From the NCBI RefSeq assembly GCF_006658505.1, contig NZ_VFUZ01000001.1:248001-312000 (forward strand): a DNA stretch of 64,000 bases, written 5' to 3'. Both the position numbers and the translations under genes were made by a program. The first letter of the stretch is position 1; each line of letters begins with the position of its first letter. The stretch comes from Mesorhizobium sp. B2-4-15 (lineage in GTDB: Bacteria > Pseudomonadota > Alphaproteobacteria > Rhizobiales > Rhizobiaceae). Positions 8,089 through 16,157 of this stretch are shown piece after piece. The notes beneath the pieces are model-generated. The model saw only the letters and a list, made by a program, of their open reading frames with translations, was not told the DNA's origin and did no database searches.

Positions 8089-9395
8089 CGGACGAACCGG
8101 AAAGAACCGACGTCATCATCGTCGGCGCCGGCTTCACCGGCCTGTCGGCGGCGCTTGAGTTGAAGGCAGCCGGCATCGGTTTCCTGCTGCTCGAAGCGCG
8201 CGACCGCGTCGGCGGGCGGGTCGAAGCCCGACAGAACGGGCTCGGCGAACGCGTCGACAGCGGCGGCCAGTTCCTCTGCGAGGACATGCCGGAAGTGATG
8301 GCGCTGGCCAGGGCGCGCGGCAAGACATTCGTCGAGACCTATGTCGAAGGCGAGTTCATCACTCATCCGTCGATGTCGGCCAGGGGCGCCAAGCGGACCT
8401 ATCACGGCGCAATGGCGATCCGCGAGCGTATGAACGGGATCGAGCCGGACAACCCCTCGATAGCCGGCATGAGCGTCGCCACCTGGCTGGAGCATCAGCA
8501 CGATCCCGCCGATGCCAAGGCGGCCTTCCGTTCGATGATCGAAGGCTTGTGGTGCCTGGCGGCGGACAAGGTGCCGCTCTGGTACCTGATCGACAATGAC
8601 CGGCGCATCACCAACGAGGTGCCTGAGCTGCAGTATTTCCTGCGCGAGACCATGCAATCACTGGCCGAGGATCTGGCTGGCGACGTCGGGGACCGGGTGC
8701 GGCTCGGCGAACCGGTCACGCGAATCGAGCACGGGCCGCATGGCGTTCGTGTTGTCTCAGGCAATCGCGTAATCGAGGCGAGCGAAGTTCTCGTCGCGCT
8801 GCCCCCGGCAACGGCCGCGAAGCTCGACTTCGCGCCCGCTTTGCCAGCGGCTCTCCAGAGAGCGCTTGGCGCCTGGGAGAGCGGCGCGGTGATCAAGATC
8901 CTGGTGCGCTATGCCAGGCCTTTCTGGCGGCAGCGGGGTCTGAGCGGCATGGTGATGTGGCGCGATCTGCCGGGGCTGTTTGCCTGCGACGTCAGCAAGG
9001 ACGCGGAGCACGCAGCGCTCGTCGTTTTCGTCGGTGGACCGCTGGCGTTGCGCTGGCGAGCGCTGGGCGAGGCGGAGCTGCGTGCGGAAGTGACGGCCAG
9101 GCTCGCAGCTGCGCTCGGCCCCGACGCGGCGGCCATTGCCGACTTCAGCTGGCGCGACTGGATAGAGGACCGATGGAGCGGCGGCGCTTACAGTGACCTC
9201 ATTGTCGATGTGACGGCGAGGGATGCCGAGCGCACAATTCTCGGCGGCGCGCGACGAGTTCATTTCGCCGCTTCGGAACTGTCGCCGTCATTCCCGGCTT
9301 ATGTCGAGGGCGCCATCATTGCGGGGCGCATCGCGGCGCGCAAGATCATCTCCGGACTTCAGTCCGCCATCGCCACCAGAGCCTCGGGATCGTAG
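8085..9395 (+). CDS. Flavin-containing amine oxidase
   Basis: 436 residues from a TTG start at 8085; an upstream ATG at 7959 would add an arginine-rich out-of-character leader that overlaps the leader peptide. The FAD-binding motif VIIVGAGFTGLSAALELKAA is followed by LLEARDRVGGRVEA, the classic monoamine oxidase signature, and the C-terminal part contains FAASELSPSFPAYVEGAI, which contacts FAD. Such enzymes oxidise primary or secondary amines to aldehydes or imines with H2O2 release. Flanked by Pot-type transporter genes, it probably acts on the transported amine. The 3' end overlaps the convergent ATPase gene by 37 bases. Confidence 0.88.
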   Translation: MTDEPERTDVIIVGAGFTGLSAALELKAAGIGFLLLEARDRVGGRVEARQNGLGERVDSGGQFLCEDMPEVMALARARGKTFVETYVEGEFITHPSMSARGAKRTYHGAMAIRERMNGIEPDNPSIAGMSVATWLEHQHDPADAKAAFRSMIEGLWCLAADKVPLWYLIDNDRRITNEVPELQYFLRETMQSLAEDLAGDVGDRVRLGEPVTRIEHGPHGVRVVSGNRVIEASEVLVALPPATAAKLDFAPALPAALQRALGAWESGAVIKILVRYARPFWRQRGLSGMVMWRDLPGLFACDVSKDAEHAALVVFVGGPLALRWRALGEAELRAEVTARLAAALGPDAAAIADFSWRDWIEDRWSGGAYSDLIVDVTARDAERTILGGARRVHFAASELSPSFPAYVEGAIIAGRIAARKIISGLQSAIATRASGS

Positions 9396-10492
9396 GCAAG
9401 ACGGATCGAGGTGCCGACCGGAATGTCGTCGGCGCCAAAATCGTTGGTCTCCGTCACCGACAGCGGCTTTTCCAGGCCCGGTATCTCGACGATCAGGTGG
9501 GTGATCTCGCCGAAATAATGGCGCTCGACAACCTTGCCGGCAACCTCGAATTTGGCCGTCGCATTGTCCCACAGGACACGCAGGCGCTCAGGCCGGATGC
9601 CGAGCGTGGCGCCGCCGCCAGTGCCCACGAAGGCCTTCGGCTTGTCGGTCTTGACGCGGCCGAAGCCCAGCGTGTCGACGACCAGCGAGGCGCCGTTCTC
9701 CTCGACGATCTCCGCCTTGACGAAGTTCATGCCGCCGAGGAAGTCGGCGACCTGGCGGTTGACCGGGCGCTGGTAGATTTCCTTGGGCGACGCGACCTGG
9801 GCGATCCTGCCGCCGAACATCACGGCGATGCGGTCGGACATGGCGAGCGCTTCATACTGGTCGTGGGTGACGAGCACGAAGGTGATGCCGACCGCCTGCT
9901 GCAGACGGCGCAGCTCGATCTGCATCTGCTCGCGCAGCTTCTTGTCGAGTGCCGAGAGCGGTTCATCGAGCAGCAGCACCTTGGGCCTCATCACCAGCGC
10001 GCGGGCCAGCGCCACGCGTTGCCGCTGGCCGCCGGAAAGCTCGGTCGCGCGCCGCTTGCCGAGGCCCGTCAGCGATACCTGCGTCAGCGCCTCCTCGACG
10101 CGGCGTTTCTCCTCGCCGCCCTGCAGCTTCAGCCGCTTCAGCCCATAGGCGACGTTCTGCTCGACATCGAGATGCGGGAAGATCGCATAGCTCTGGAACA
10201 CCATGTTGGTCGGCCGGCGATTGGCCGGGATGCCTTCCATTGGCTGGCCGCCGACCGCGATCGAACCGCTGGTCGGATTGTCGAAGCCGGCGATCATGCG
10301 CAGCAGCGTGGTCTTGCCGCAGCCGGACGGGCCGAGCAGCGAGAAGAATTCGCCTTCCCTGATGGTCAGGGAGGCATCGTCCAGCGCCTTGAACGCTCCG
10401 TAGCTGCGGATGACGTTGCGGATCTCGATCATCGGCCGGTCGGATTGCGGCCGGCCTGGTTGGGAGCGCTCGATCTGCAACTGATCAGGCAT
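9359..10492 (-). CDS. Pot-type ABC transporter ATP-binding protein
   Basis: 377 residues, PotA-like. The Walker A motif is GPSGCGKTT, the signature LSGGQRQRVALARAL, Walker B VLLLDEPLSALD, and the switch histidine is in LVTHDQ. Residues after about 270 form the TOBE regulatory domain (TLGIRPERLRVLW). It energises import through the two permeases encoded just upstream; the three genes overlap each other by a few bases. It is the third gene of the minus-strand operon starting at 12220. Cytoplasmic face of the inner membrane. Confidence 0.92.
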   Translation of the reverse strand: MPDQLQIERSQPGRPQSDRPMIEIRNVIRSYGAFKALDDASLTIREGEFFSLLGPSGCGKTTLLRMIAGFDNPTSGSIAVGGQPMEGIPANRRPTNMVFQSYAIFPHLDVEQNVAYGLKRLKLQGGEEKRRVEEALTQVSLTGLGKRRATELSGGQRQRVALARALVMRPKVLLLDEPLSALDKKLREQMQIELRRLQQAVGITFVLVTHDQYEALAMSDRIAVMFGGRIAQVASPKEIYQRPVNRQVADFLGGMNFVKAEIVEENGASLVVDTLGFGRVKTDKPKAFVGTGGGATLGIRPERLRVLWDNATAKFEVAGKVVERHYFGEITHLIVEIPGLEKPLSVTETNDFGADDIPVGTSIRLAYDPEALVAMAD

Positions 10493-11306
10493 AGAGGCCT
10501 CCCTCGTTCTGGGTGCGTCTGGCCGCGCGGCGACGCAGGATTTCGGCGACGGTCATCAAAAGGAAAGAGGCGATCAAAAGCAGCGTGCCCAGCGCCAGCA
10601 CGCCGGGAAGTTTCGATGCGAAACGCAGCTGGCCCCAGATGTAGATCGGCAGCGTCGCTTCGGTGCCGGTCAGGAAGAAGGCGATGATGAATTCATCCAG
10701 CGAGATGGTAAAGCAGACCAGCAGGCTGGAGATGATGGCCGGCGCCACCATGGGCAGCGTCACGCGCCGGAAGGTGCCGAAGGCGCTTTCACCGAGATCG
10801 GCCGAGGCTTCCTCGAGACTGCGGTCGAAGCCCTCGAAGCCGGAGGTCAGCACAGTCATCGAATAGGGAATGCAGATCAGCACATGGCCGAGCACGACGG
10901 TGAACAGCGACAGGCTGAGGCCCAGTTGCAGCATCACCAGCAGCATGGAGATGGCGACGATCACCTCGGGCAGCACCAGCGGCGCCATGATCAGGCCATT
11001 GATGGTGCGGCGGCCGGGGTAGCGGTAGCGGGTGATCGAGCGTGCGGCGAGGATGCCGAGCACGGTGGCGAGAACCGAGGCGGAGACGCCGACGATCAGG
11101 CTGTTCCAGGCGGCGTCGAGCAGGGCCGGCGTGTTGGGCAGGTCCTCGTACCATTTGAGCGTATAGCCGGTGAGTGGGAATTTCGGCGTCGGGGCGGTGT
11201 TGATCGAGAAGATCGGCAGGAAGACGACCGGCAGATAGAGGAACACGATATAGAGGAACGCATAGAGGGACAGCCAGCCGCCCGGCAGGAAGCGCCGCGC
11301 CCTCAT
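10485..11306 (-). CDS. Pot-type ABC transporter permease (PotC-like)
   Basis: 273 residues with about six membrane segments. The cytoplasmic coupling loop is SLEEASADLGESAFGTFRRV, ending TLPMVAPAI, the EAA motif of importers. The N-terminus (YAFLYIVFLYLPVVFLPIFS) is typical of PotC. It starts within the stop codon of the first permease and overlaps the ATPase gene by eight bases, so the operon is tightly coupled. Confidence 0.9.
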   Translation of the reverse strand: MRARRFLPGGWLSLYAFLYIVFLYLPVVFLPIFSINTAPTPKFPLTGYTLKWYEDLPNTPALLDAAWNSLIVGVSASVLATVLGILAARSITRYRYPGRRTINGLIMAPLVLPEVIVAISMLLVMLQLGLSLSLFTVVLGHVLICIPYSMTVLTSGFEGFDRSLEEASADLGESAFGTFRRVTLPMVAPAIISSLLVCFTISLDEFIIAFFLTGTEATLPIYIWGQLRFASKLPGVLALGTLLLIASFLLMTVAEILRRRAARRTQNEGGLYA

Positions 11307-12220
11307 CGCGCCAGCCTCTGCAGGGCGCGGATGATCAGCACCGTGGCGCCAGCCATCAGGGTGACGATCACCATGGTGGTGACGGAAAGGGCCGCGCCCA
11401 GCGGCCAGTTGGCGGCCTTGCCGAATTGCGCCTGGATGGCGTTGGCGATCATGACGCCGTCCTTGCCGCCGACGAGTTTCGGCGTGACATAGTCGCCGAC
11501 GGTCGGGATCATGACGATCGGCGCCGCCGAGATGACGCCGGGCGCCGACAGCGGCAAGGTCACGCGCAGGAACGAACGCAGGGGACCGTCGCCGAGGTCG
11601 GTGGCTGCTTCGACCAGCGTGCGGTCGACCTTTTCCAGCGAGATGAAGATCGGCAGGATGGCGAAGGCGGCCCAGGCATGGGTGAGCGTGATGATGACGG
11701 CGCTCGAATTGTAGAGCAGGGCCGTCGACGGCTCGTCGATGACGCCGAGGCCCATCAGGCCGGAATTCAAGACGCCGTTATAGCCGAGGATGACCTTCCA
11801 CGACATGACGCGCAGGAGATAGCTGGTCCAGAATGGAATGGTGATGAGGAACAGCCACAGGCTCTTGTGACGGCCGCCATGGAAAGAAATGAAGTAGGCG
11901 ATCGGATAGGCCAGGACGACGGTGAAGAAGCTGACCGTCAGCGAGATGTAAAGCGAGCGCCACAACAGATCGCGGTAAATCGGCTCGGTCAGCGCGACGC
12001 GGTAGTTTTCCAGCGTGAAGGTGCCGTCGATGGTCAGGTAGTGCTGCGTCCAGAAGGAGTGGGCGATGACCACCAGGATGGGCAGGACGAGCAGGACGAG
12101 CGCGTAAAGAAAGGTCGGGCTGATCAGGGCGAAACCCTGTACGGGCTCGGATTGCAGAAGGGCATTTCGTCTGGCCCGCGTCATGCGTAACGGGGGCGAC
12201 CCTTCCGCGGCCACTGTCAT
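11303..12220 (-). CDS. Pot-type ABC transporter permease (PotB-like), first gene of its operon
   Basis: 305 residues with six membrane segments and the EAA coupling motif LVEAATDLGDGPLRSFLRV, then TLPLSAPG. A CCGGAG ribosome site lies seven bases before the ATG. The operon diverges from the aminotransferase gene, and the operator at 12391-12406 lies between them, about 170 bases upstream of this start, so both units may be controlled by the same repressor. Confidence 0.9.
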   Translation of the reverse strand: MTVAAEGSPPLRMTRARRNALLQSEPVQGFALISPTFLYALVLLVLPILVVIAHSFWTQHYLTIDGTFTLENYRVALTEPIYRDLLWRSLYISLTVSFFTVVLAYPIAYFISFHGGRHKSLWLFLITIPFWTSYLLRVMSWKVILGYNGVLNSGLMGLGVIDEPSTALLYNSSAVIITLTHAWAAFAILPIFISLEKVDRTLVEAATDLGDGPLRSFLRVTLPLSAPGVISAAPIVMIPTVGDYVTPKLVGGKDGVMIANAIQAQFGKAANWPLGAALSVTTMVIVTLMAGATVLIIRALQRLAR

Positions 12221-12390
12221 TGCCAGGCTCCGGGGAGCAGGGCTCCGGGCGTGATCTCGGTTGCTGGCCTGGATTGTTCCGCCATCGGCATCCCATTGTG
12301 CTGACGCCGACTGCTTGTTCCCCTTGCCGGCTTTCTTTCATCATGCACGCATCCGTGGATTGAAATCAAGCGCCATCTCTGAGATATTGA

Positions 12391-12406
12391 TTGAACGGAC
12401 ATTCAA
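12391..12406. promoter_or_regulatory. Candidate BetI-type operator 2
   Basis: TTGAACGGACATTCAA, a perfect TTGAA-N6-TTCAA inverted repeat in an AT-rich stretch (it is preceded by ATATTGA and followed by AATAA). It lies between the divergent permease operon and aminotransferase gene. Read on the minus strand it is TTGAATGTCCGTTCAA, which matches the two other copies also in the TG after the first arm. Confidence 0.65.
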
Positions 12407-12488
12407 AATAAGGCGAAGAAGGCCTTCGTTTCGGGCATTCGGCACCGGATTGAATGCTCTGGGAAAAATGAGAGATGTGGAGGCGGCG

Positions 12489-13907
12489 ATGGCGGCGGTG
12501 CGGGATCTGAAGGCGACCGAGATGGCAGCGCCTGGGGGCGACGATGTCGTCGACCTGGCCAAGCGCCATCTCATCCAGCCCTGGCCCTACGCTGGTTCCG
12601 TCGGTGCCGAAGCGCGCGCGCTGATCGGCGAGGGCGATGGCATCTACATCACCGACAATGCCGGCAAGCGGCTGATCGATGGGCCGGCCGGCATGTGGTG
12701 CGTCAATGTCGGCCACCGCCGCGAGGAACTCGCCAGGGTGATGTACGACCAGGCGATGGCCTTGTCCTACAACACGCCCTGGTACACGATGAACGCGCCG
12801 TCGGCGGAACTTGCCATGCGCATCGCCGGCCACGCGCCCGGCGATCTCAGCCACGTCTTCTACACCACTGGCGGCTCTTCGGCGGTGGAGACGGCGCTGC
12901 GCTTCATGCAGTTCTACAACAATGTGCGCGGCCGGCCGGAAAAGAAGCTGATCCTCAGCCGGGGCGGCGCCTATCATGGCTCGACCTATCTCGCGGCCTC
13001 GCTCAACGGCCGCCCGCGCGACCGTGACTGGATGGACGGCGCCGACGATCTGGTGATCAAGCTGTCCTCGCCCGATCCGTTCCGCCGTCCGCAAGGCATG
13101 AGCCTTGCCGCCTTCACCGATTTCCTCGTCGACCAGTTCCGCGACACGGTCGCGCGCATCGGCGCCGATAAGATCGGTGCTTTTGTCGGCGAGCCGGTGC
13201 AGGCGTCCGGGGGCGTCGTGGTGCCGCCCGATGGCTATCTCAAGCGCATCCGTGAACTCTGCCGTGACAATGACATCCTCTATGTCTCCGACGAGGTGGT
13301 GACGGGCTTCGGCCGGCTTGGCCATGTCTTCGCCTCGGGCGACGTCTTCGGCATCGATCCCGACATGATCACCTTCGCCAAGGGCGTCACCTCAGGCTAC
13401 TTCCCCCTCGGCGGCGTCATCATCTCGGAACGGCTTCTGGAGGAACTGCGCCGCTCCAACCATCCCGACGCATTGTTCGGCCATGGGCTGACCTACACCA
13501 GCCATCCCGTCGGCTGCGCCGTGGCGCTGAAAAATCTCGATTTGCTGGAAGAAGGCGTGCTGGCCCATACGCGAGACGTCGCGCCCTATTTCCAGGCGCG
13601 GCTGAAGACATTGGAGGAATTGCCGCTGGTCGGCGAGGTGCGTGGCCTGGGGTTGATGGGCTGCGTCGAATGCGTCGCCGACCGCGAAAGCAAGGATCCG
13701 CTGCAGCTCGACAAGGATGTCGGCAAGCGCATCGACGCCCATTGCCACGAGCTCGGCCTGCTGGTGCGGCCGCTGATCAACATGTGTGTGATGTCGCCGC
13801 CACTGGTCATCACACGCGAGCAGATCGATGACATGGTCGGCATCCTGCGCGAAGGCATTTCGCGGACGATGGATGATTTGAGGAAAGAGGGTGTTTGGCG
13901 GGGGTGA
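12489..13907 (+). CDS. Class III (omega-type) aminotransferase
   Basis: 472 residues from the ATG at 12489, chosen because a GGAG lies six bases upstream; an ATG at 12468 is also possible, and the open frame extends further up without conserved sequence. A fold-type I PLP enzyme: YTTGGSSAVETALRF binds the phosphate, YVSDEVVTGFGRLG carries the PLP aspartate, and MITFAKGVTSGYFPLGG carries the PLP lysine. Related enzymes act on taurine, putrescine, beta-alanine or other amines with pyruvate or 2-oxoglutarate. The shared operator type and the neighbouring transporter suggest that it deaminates the imported amine or its breakdown product. Confidence 0.92.
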   Translation: MAAVRDLKATEMAAPGGDDVVDLAKRHLIQPWPYAGSVGAEARALIGEGDGIYITDNAGKRLIDGPAGMWCVNVGHRREELARVMYDQAMALSYNTPWYTMNAPSAELAMRIAGHAPGDLSHVFYTTGGSSAVETALRFMQFYNNVRGRPEKKLILSRGGAYHGSTYLAASLNGRPRDRDWMDGADDLVIKLSSPDPFRRPQGMSLAAFTDFLVDQFRDTVARIGADKIGAFVGEPVQASGGVVVPPDGYLKRIRELCRDNDILYVSDEVVTGFGRLGHVFASGDVFGIDPDMITFAKGVTSGYFPLGGVIISERLLEELRRSNHPDALFGHGLTYTSHPVGCAVALKNLDLLEEGVLAHTRDVAPYFQARLKTLEELPLVGEVRGLGLMGCVECVADRESKDPLQLDKDVGKRIDAHCHELGLLVRPLINMCVMSPPLVITREQIDDMVGILREGISRTMDDLRKEGVWRG

Positions 13908-13911
13908 TTAG

Positions 13912-14070
13912 TATCTCCCCCCTTGAGGGGGAGATGTCGCCAAAGGCGACAGAGGGGGTCGTCTCACGTAAATCGCCAGCGCTATCTATCGTTCCGAAGT
14001 GTTGGCGCTTCACGCGCAGCGACCCCCTCTGGCCGCTTCGCGGCCATCTCCCCCTCAAGGGGGGAGATTG
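13912..14070. repeat. Palindromic repeat element, same family as those inside the E2 gene
   Basis: The ends ATCTCCCCCCTTGAGGGGGA and CATCTCCCCCTCAAGGGG are inverted copies of each other. Next to the left end is TGTCGCCAAAGGCGACAGAG, followed by GGGGTCG. This fills the space between the convergent aminotransferase and Rieske genes and could serve as a two-way transcript end. The same CCTCGAGGGGGAG...GACAGAGGGGGTCG layout recurs at 48867 and 49142. Confidence 0.75.
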
Positions 14071-14076
14071 GCGGCT

Positions 14077-15279
14077 TTACCCTCGCGACCTGAGCGCGTC
14101 GTTCAAATTCCACATGTCCTTCTCCTCGGGAGCTGTCTCCAGGCCGAGCACCGGCAGCATCTTGCGCAGATGGTCGTGGTGGGTGCGTACGCCATATTCG
14201 AGGTCGGAGAGATAGAATCCGCCGAAGGCTTCGGACAGCATGGATTCGTTCGACCAGACCGAAAGCTGCACGTCTTCCGACATGGTGTCGCGGTCGATGC
14301 GGAAGGACAGGTAGCGGGCGGCGGCCTGCTCGCGGCTTTCGTCGCGGTAGCGGTAGATGGCGCCGCGCAGCAGGGTCTCCCCCGTCGACAGCGGGAATTC
14401 CTGATAGAACTGCACCGATTCCGGCATCACCGAGAGGACGGCGTTGGGGAAGATACCGTAATAGACCCAGGCCTTCTTCAGATGTTCGGGCAGGTGTGTC
14501 GGCTCGGGCGCGATCTTGACGTAGTTCCTGACGCTCCAGCGGCGGCCGGCATGCGGGTTATAGGTGGCGAAGGACCGCGACACGCCATTGATGAAGGGCT
14601 CGTCGAAATAGGTCGCGCCATAGAGGTCCTGCAGGGCGGGATGCGCCATGGCGACGTGATAGCCTTCATTGTCGACGTCGCGCACCGACTTCCAGTTGAC
14701 CGGGGTCTTCTGGGTCCAGATTCCCCAGGACGGCACCATGTCGGCGGCCTTGTAATGCGCGAATTCGGTCTCGATCGGCCTCATCAGTTCGGCGACGGAG
14801 GGCTGCGGCCCGCCATTGCGGAAGCGGATGAAGATGAAGCCCATCCAGATTTCCAGATCGAGCTGCATCAGGCCGAACTCGGTCTTGTCGAGATCGGGGA
14901 AGGAGCGCGGGCGCGCGGCGCCACGCAGCGTGCCGTCGAGATTGTAGACCCAGCCATGGAACGGGCACACCAATGCGTTCTTGCAATTGCCCTTGCTGTC
15001 GGCGACGACGCGGCTGCCGCGGTGACGGCACATGTTGTTGAAGCCGCGCACGACGCCGTCCTTGCCGCGTACGATCAAGGCGCGTTCGCCGACCACATCC
15101 ATGTTCAGGTAGTCGCCGGCATCCGGGATGTCGCTGACGTGTCCGGCGATCTGCCAATGGGTGCGGAAGACATGCTCCTTCTCGAGTTCGAGAAGGGCGT
15201 CGGAATGGTAACTCCAGCCCGGTAGGCCCCGCCGGTCCCAATCGTTAGGGATCGCCACGTCACGCAGGTGCGGGTTCAT
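14077..15279 (-). CDS. Rieske-type ring-hydroxylating / demethylating oxygenase, alpha subunit
   Basis: 400 residues from the ATG at 15279; an in-frame ATG at 15309 lies inside the operator and has no ribosome site. The Rieske cluster ligands are in CRHRGSR and CPFHGWVYNLDG (C-x-H ... C-x2-H), and the catalytic iron region shows NEGYHVAMAHPAL. The family includes aromatic dioxygenases and the oxygenases that demethylate glycine betaine, stachydrine and carnitine. With a BetI-like repressor and GcvT-like protein in the region, N-demethylation is the more likely role. No reductase gene is adjacent, so electrons must come from elsewhere. Confidence 0.88.
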   Translation of the reverse strand: MNPHLRDVAIPNDWDRRGLPGWSYHSDALLELEKEHVFRTHWQIAGHVSDIPDAGDYLNMDVVGERALIVRGKDGVVRGFNNMCRHRGSRVVADSKGNCKNALVCPFHGWVYNLDGTLRGAARPRSFPDLDKTEFGLMQLDLEIWMGFIFIRFRNGGPQPSVAELMRPIETEFAHYKAADMVPSWGIWTQKTPVNWKSVRDVDNEGYHVAMAHPALQDLYGATYFDEPFINGVSRSFATYNPHAGRRWSVRNYVKIAPEPTHLPEHLKKAWVYYGIFPNAVLSVMPESVQFYQEFPLSTGETLLRGAIYRYRDESREQAAARYLSFRIDRDTMSEDVQLSVWSNESMLSEAFGGFYLSDLEYGVRTHHDHLRKMLPVLGLETAPEEKDMWNLNDALRSRG

Positions 15280-15297
15280 AAAAGTCTCGTCGTTTTG

Positions 15298-15313
15298 TTG
15301 AATACTCATTCAA
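15298..15313. promoter_or_regulatory. Candidate BetI-type operator 3
   Basis: TTGAATACTCATTCAA, a perfect TTGAA-N6-TTCAA repeat starting 19 bases upstream of the Rieske gene start. Read on the minus strand it is TTGAATGAGTATTCAA, matching the copies at 5357 and 12391. Its position close to the start codon fits repression by blocking the promoter. Confidence 0.65.
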
Positions 15314-15627
15314 TAAAAGCATATTTTTCATTGAAATGCAATGGCTTGTGAAAACCGGTATGATTCTGGCGCCGAGTTTGCGCGCTATCCGTCGCTGAAT
15401 CCAGTGCTGCCGCCGGCCTGAAAAACCCCGGAGAATCCGGGTGTTAGCCTGCGGCTTCGAAGCCGCCTCCCGCCTTGACGTACCCGGAATGACTGATTTT
15501 GCCCGGTTCTGCCCGAAGCTCTGTTTCAAAACTGTTACAAGCCTGACTTTACGTCATCGTTCAGCTGTTACAAGGCGCGATTAGGTTCACTTTATTGAAA
15601 AAAAGAAAATCAACGAATGGAACTACG
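15314..15627. other. Intergenic region with hairpins
   Basis: About 310 bases between the divergent Rieske gene and a small secreted-protein gene. It holds a CCCGGAGAATCCGGG hairpin at 15429-15443 and a perfect 16-base palindrome GCGGCTTCGAAGCCGC at 15451-15466. The AT-rich part nearest the Rieske gene probably contains its promoter. I see no coding sequence. Confidence 0.5.
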
Positions 15628-16038
15628 ATGCATGCGAAAGTTCAGATCCCCAACGGCGGTCGTCGGCTCCAGGCTCCGGAGCGCGCTGACCGCCGCCCGA
15701 AACTGGCCCTACGTCAGCGCGCCAGCGACCACCCGATGGCAATGTTCATGGCGCTGGCTGCTTGCGCCTTCGCCTGCCTGGCGTTCACGCCGGCGGCCGG
15801 CCCGGCCTTCGCTTCGCTCAATCCCCCAGCCAACATCGTCGCAGGCGCGCTGACCACCACAAGGACCGCACGCCTGCCGATGCCGGCGGTCGACTTCGCA
15901 TGCAAGGGGCAGGCCTGGGGCGCCGAGAGCGTGGATTGTCTGCGCGCCATCGCCGAGCAGTCCGGAACGCACAAGGCCCGCGCGATCCGCATGATCGCCA
16001 ACGCCGCGCCTCTGACCAACACGCCGAACGTCTTCTGA
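15628..16038 (+). CDS. Hypothetical exported protein with a C-terminal two-cysteine segment
   Basis: 136 residues from the ATG at 15628. A basic N-terminus of about 35 residues is followed by a hydrophobic stretch (MFMALAACAFACLAFTPAAG) that looks like a signal peptide, so a later start at the ATG at 15736 is possible. The C-terminal part, FACKGQAWGAESVDCLRAIA, has two cysteines that could form a disulfide. I do not recognise the family with certainty; it resembles short conserved rhizobial exported proteins. It is monocistronic and ends before a strong terminator. Confidence 0.6.
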   Translation: MHAKVQIPNGGRRLQAPERADRRPKLALRQRASDHPMAMFMALAACAFACLAFTPAAGPAFASLNPPANIVAGALTTTRTARLPMPAVDFACKGQAWGAESVDCLRAIAEQSGTHKARAIRMIANAAPLTNTPNVF

Positions 16039-16120
16039 TTTCCAGGCTTGATCCCGAAGCCGGCTTCCAGGCCGGGGTCATGCCGCGATCTCCCCGAGCG
16101 CTCCCTCCAGTGCTCCCTTC

Positions 16121-16157
16121 GGCTCCCGCCGCACCGTCGGTCGGGAGCCTCTTTTTT
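16121..16157 (+). terminator. Rho-independent terminator
   Basis: GGCTCCCG pairs with CGGGAGCC across a 13-base loop, followed by TCTTTTTT. It ends the exported-protein transcript and touches the stop of the convergent kinase gene. Confidence 0.75.

Noticed and set aside
12261..12488. N-terminal extension of the aminotransferase frame
   Set aside because: Contains the operator and promoter region, and the peptide is unlike any aminotransferase start.
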